64,000 nucleotides of DNA from Pseudomonas saudiphocaensis (GTDB taxonomy: Bacteria; Pseudomonadota; Gammaproteobacteria; Pseudomonadales; Pseudomonadaceae): NCBI RefSeq assembly GCF_000756775.1, contig NZ_CCSF01000001.1, forward strand, positions 496,001 to 560,000, given 5' to 3'. Every line of letters begins with the position of its first letter. Positions within the stretch are counted from its first letter, which is position 1. Positions 63,385-64,000 of the stretch are shown piece after piece. The notes under the pieces are model-generated. The model ran no database searches. It was not told where the DNA came from and worked only from the letters and a program-made list of their open reading frames with translations. Position numbers and translations under genes: made by a program.

Positions 63385-64000
63385 ATGCCCAGCTACAAGG
63401 CCGACCTGCGCGACGCCCGCTTCATTCTCCACGAGGTATTCGAGGCGCCTGCCCTTTGGGCGAGCCTGCCGACCCTGGCCGAACGCATCGATGCCGATAC
63501 CGCCAACGCCATCCTCGAGGAGGCGGCCAAGGTCACCGGCGACCTGCTGGCGCCGCTCAACCGCAGCGGCGATGAGGAAGGCGCCAAGTGGATTGACGGG
63601 CAGGTGCAGACCCCGGCGGGCTTTCGCGAAGCCTACGCCACCTACGCCGAGGGCGGCTGGGTGGGGCTTTCCGGCAACCCCGAGTTCGGTGGCATGGGCA
63701 TGCCGAAGATGCTCGCCGTGGCCTTCGAGGAAATGCTCTACGCGGCCAATTCCAGCTTCGCCCTTTACTCGGCGCTGAGCTCCGGCGCCTGCCTGGCCAT
63801 CGACGCCCACGCCAGCGAGGAGCTCAAGCGCCGTTACCTGCCGCCGTTGTACGAAGGCCGCTGGGCCGGCTCCATGTGCCTGACCGAGGCCCACGCCGGC
63901 ACCGACCTGGGCATCATCCGCACCCGCGCCGAGCCCCAGGCAGACGGCAGCTATCGCATCACCGGCAGCAAGATCTTCATCACCGGCGGCGAGCAGGACC
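63385..64000 (+). CDS. acyl-CoA dehydrogenase, N-terminal part (cut by window end)
   Basis: Read directly from the sequence: MPSYKADLRDARFILHEVFE, then GLSGNPEFGGMGMPKMLAVA, LYSALSSGACLAIDAHASEE, GRWAGSMCLTEAHAGTDLGI and SKIFITGGEQD, an unbroken frame to the last base. The N-terminal style matches the roughly 600-residue acyl-CoA dehydrogenase branch (AcdA/DmdC-like), with an additional C-terminal domain expected beyond the window. It oxidises an acyl-CoA at the alpha-beta position. SD CGAGGTAACTCCC precedes the ATG. Probably co-transcribed with the TetR gene. Confidence 0.9.
   Translation, partial: MPSYKADLRDARFILHEVFEAPALWASLPTLAERIDADTANAILEEAAKVTGDLLAPLNRSGDEEGAKWIDGQVQTPAGFREAYATYAEGGWVGLSGNPEFGGMGMPKMLAVAFEEMLYAANSSFALYSALSSGACLAIDAHASEELKRRYLPPLYEGRWAGSMCLTEAHAGTDLGIIRTRAEPQADGSYRITGSKIFITGGEQD

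Overview
The window is about 64 kb of chromosomal DNA from a GC-rich gammaproteobacterium, almost certainly Pseudomonas in the broad sense. The support is the gene content: napEDABC, a PhzC/PA2843-like class II DAHP synthase, TtcA, YbiT, ZapE, SulP and REP-like 'GCGGACTTGTCCGC' palindromes. Species is not determined; a mendocina/stutzeri-like lineage is a guess. I see no insertion sequence, prophage, CRISPR array or rRNA.

Layout. 1-331: end of a Glu-Ala-Glu tRNA operon and its terminator. 0.5-6 kb: a hot-dog thioesterase, a small periplasmic protein, then DNA polymerase IV followed by the two-gene NHEJ set ku-ligD. 6.3-8.1 kb: a META-domain lipoprotein coupled to a zinc-ribbon protein, and an exported dienelactone hydrolase. 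8.2-12.4 kb: periplasmic nitrate reductase napEDABC (minus strand) with its terminator. 12.7-17.7 kb: MFS exporter, SprT-like protein, two paralogous Yip1-type membrane proteins, a DnaJ-related protein and ttcA. 17.7-22.3 kb: aromatic biosynthesis, with a class I DAHP synthase behind an apparent attenuator with aromatic-rich leader peptides, a SLC13/DASS transporter, and a class II DAHP synthase. 22.4-25.9 kb: Hsp20 with a heat-shock promoter, a spermidine-synthase-like methyltransferase and a DEAD-box helicase whose start codon lies in a hairpin. 26-30.5 kb: a valine/isobutyrate catabolic set, an SDR and an HU protein. 30.6-36.5 kb: SulP permease, thioredoxin-like membrane protein, a possibly Fur-controlled small protein, a cold-shock/DUF1294 protein and ABC-F YbiT.

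37.1-42.6 kb is the most striking part. Six overlapping genes encode RsbR-, RsbS- and RsbT-like stressosome proteins, a fused HATPase-PP2C phosphatase, a histidine kinase and a hybrid REC-PAS-kinase-REC protein. No sigma factor or anti-sigma pair is nearby, so the stressosome probably feeds a phosphorelay. 42.7-47.9 kb: RidA, then a periplasmic molybdenum hydroxylase (isoquinoline-oxidoreductase type) with its MobA-like and XdhC maturation factors. 48-60 kb: a FixJ-type regulator, then a complete alternative chemosensory operon (MCP-like protein, CheY, STAS protein, CheA, MCP, CheW, CheR, CheB) that ends in a REC-EAL phosphodiesterase and a membrane hybrid kinase, which suggests c-di-GMP output rather than only flagellar control. 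60-64 kb: zapE, a parvulin, AraC- and TetR-family regulators and the start of an acyl-CoA dehydrogenase cut by the window end.

Coordinates and starts were judged by reading; where an upstream in-frame start existed I chose by Shine-Dalgarno (SD) spacing and family N-termini. No database search or folding program was run.
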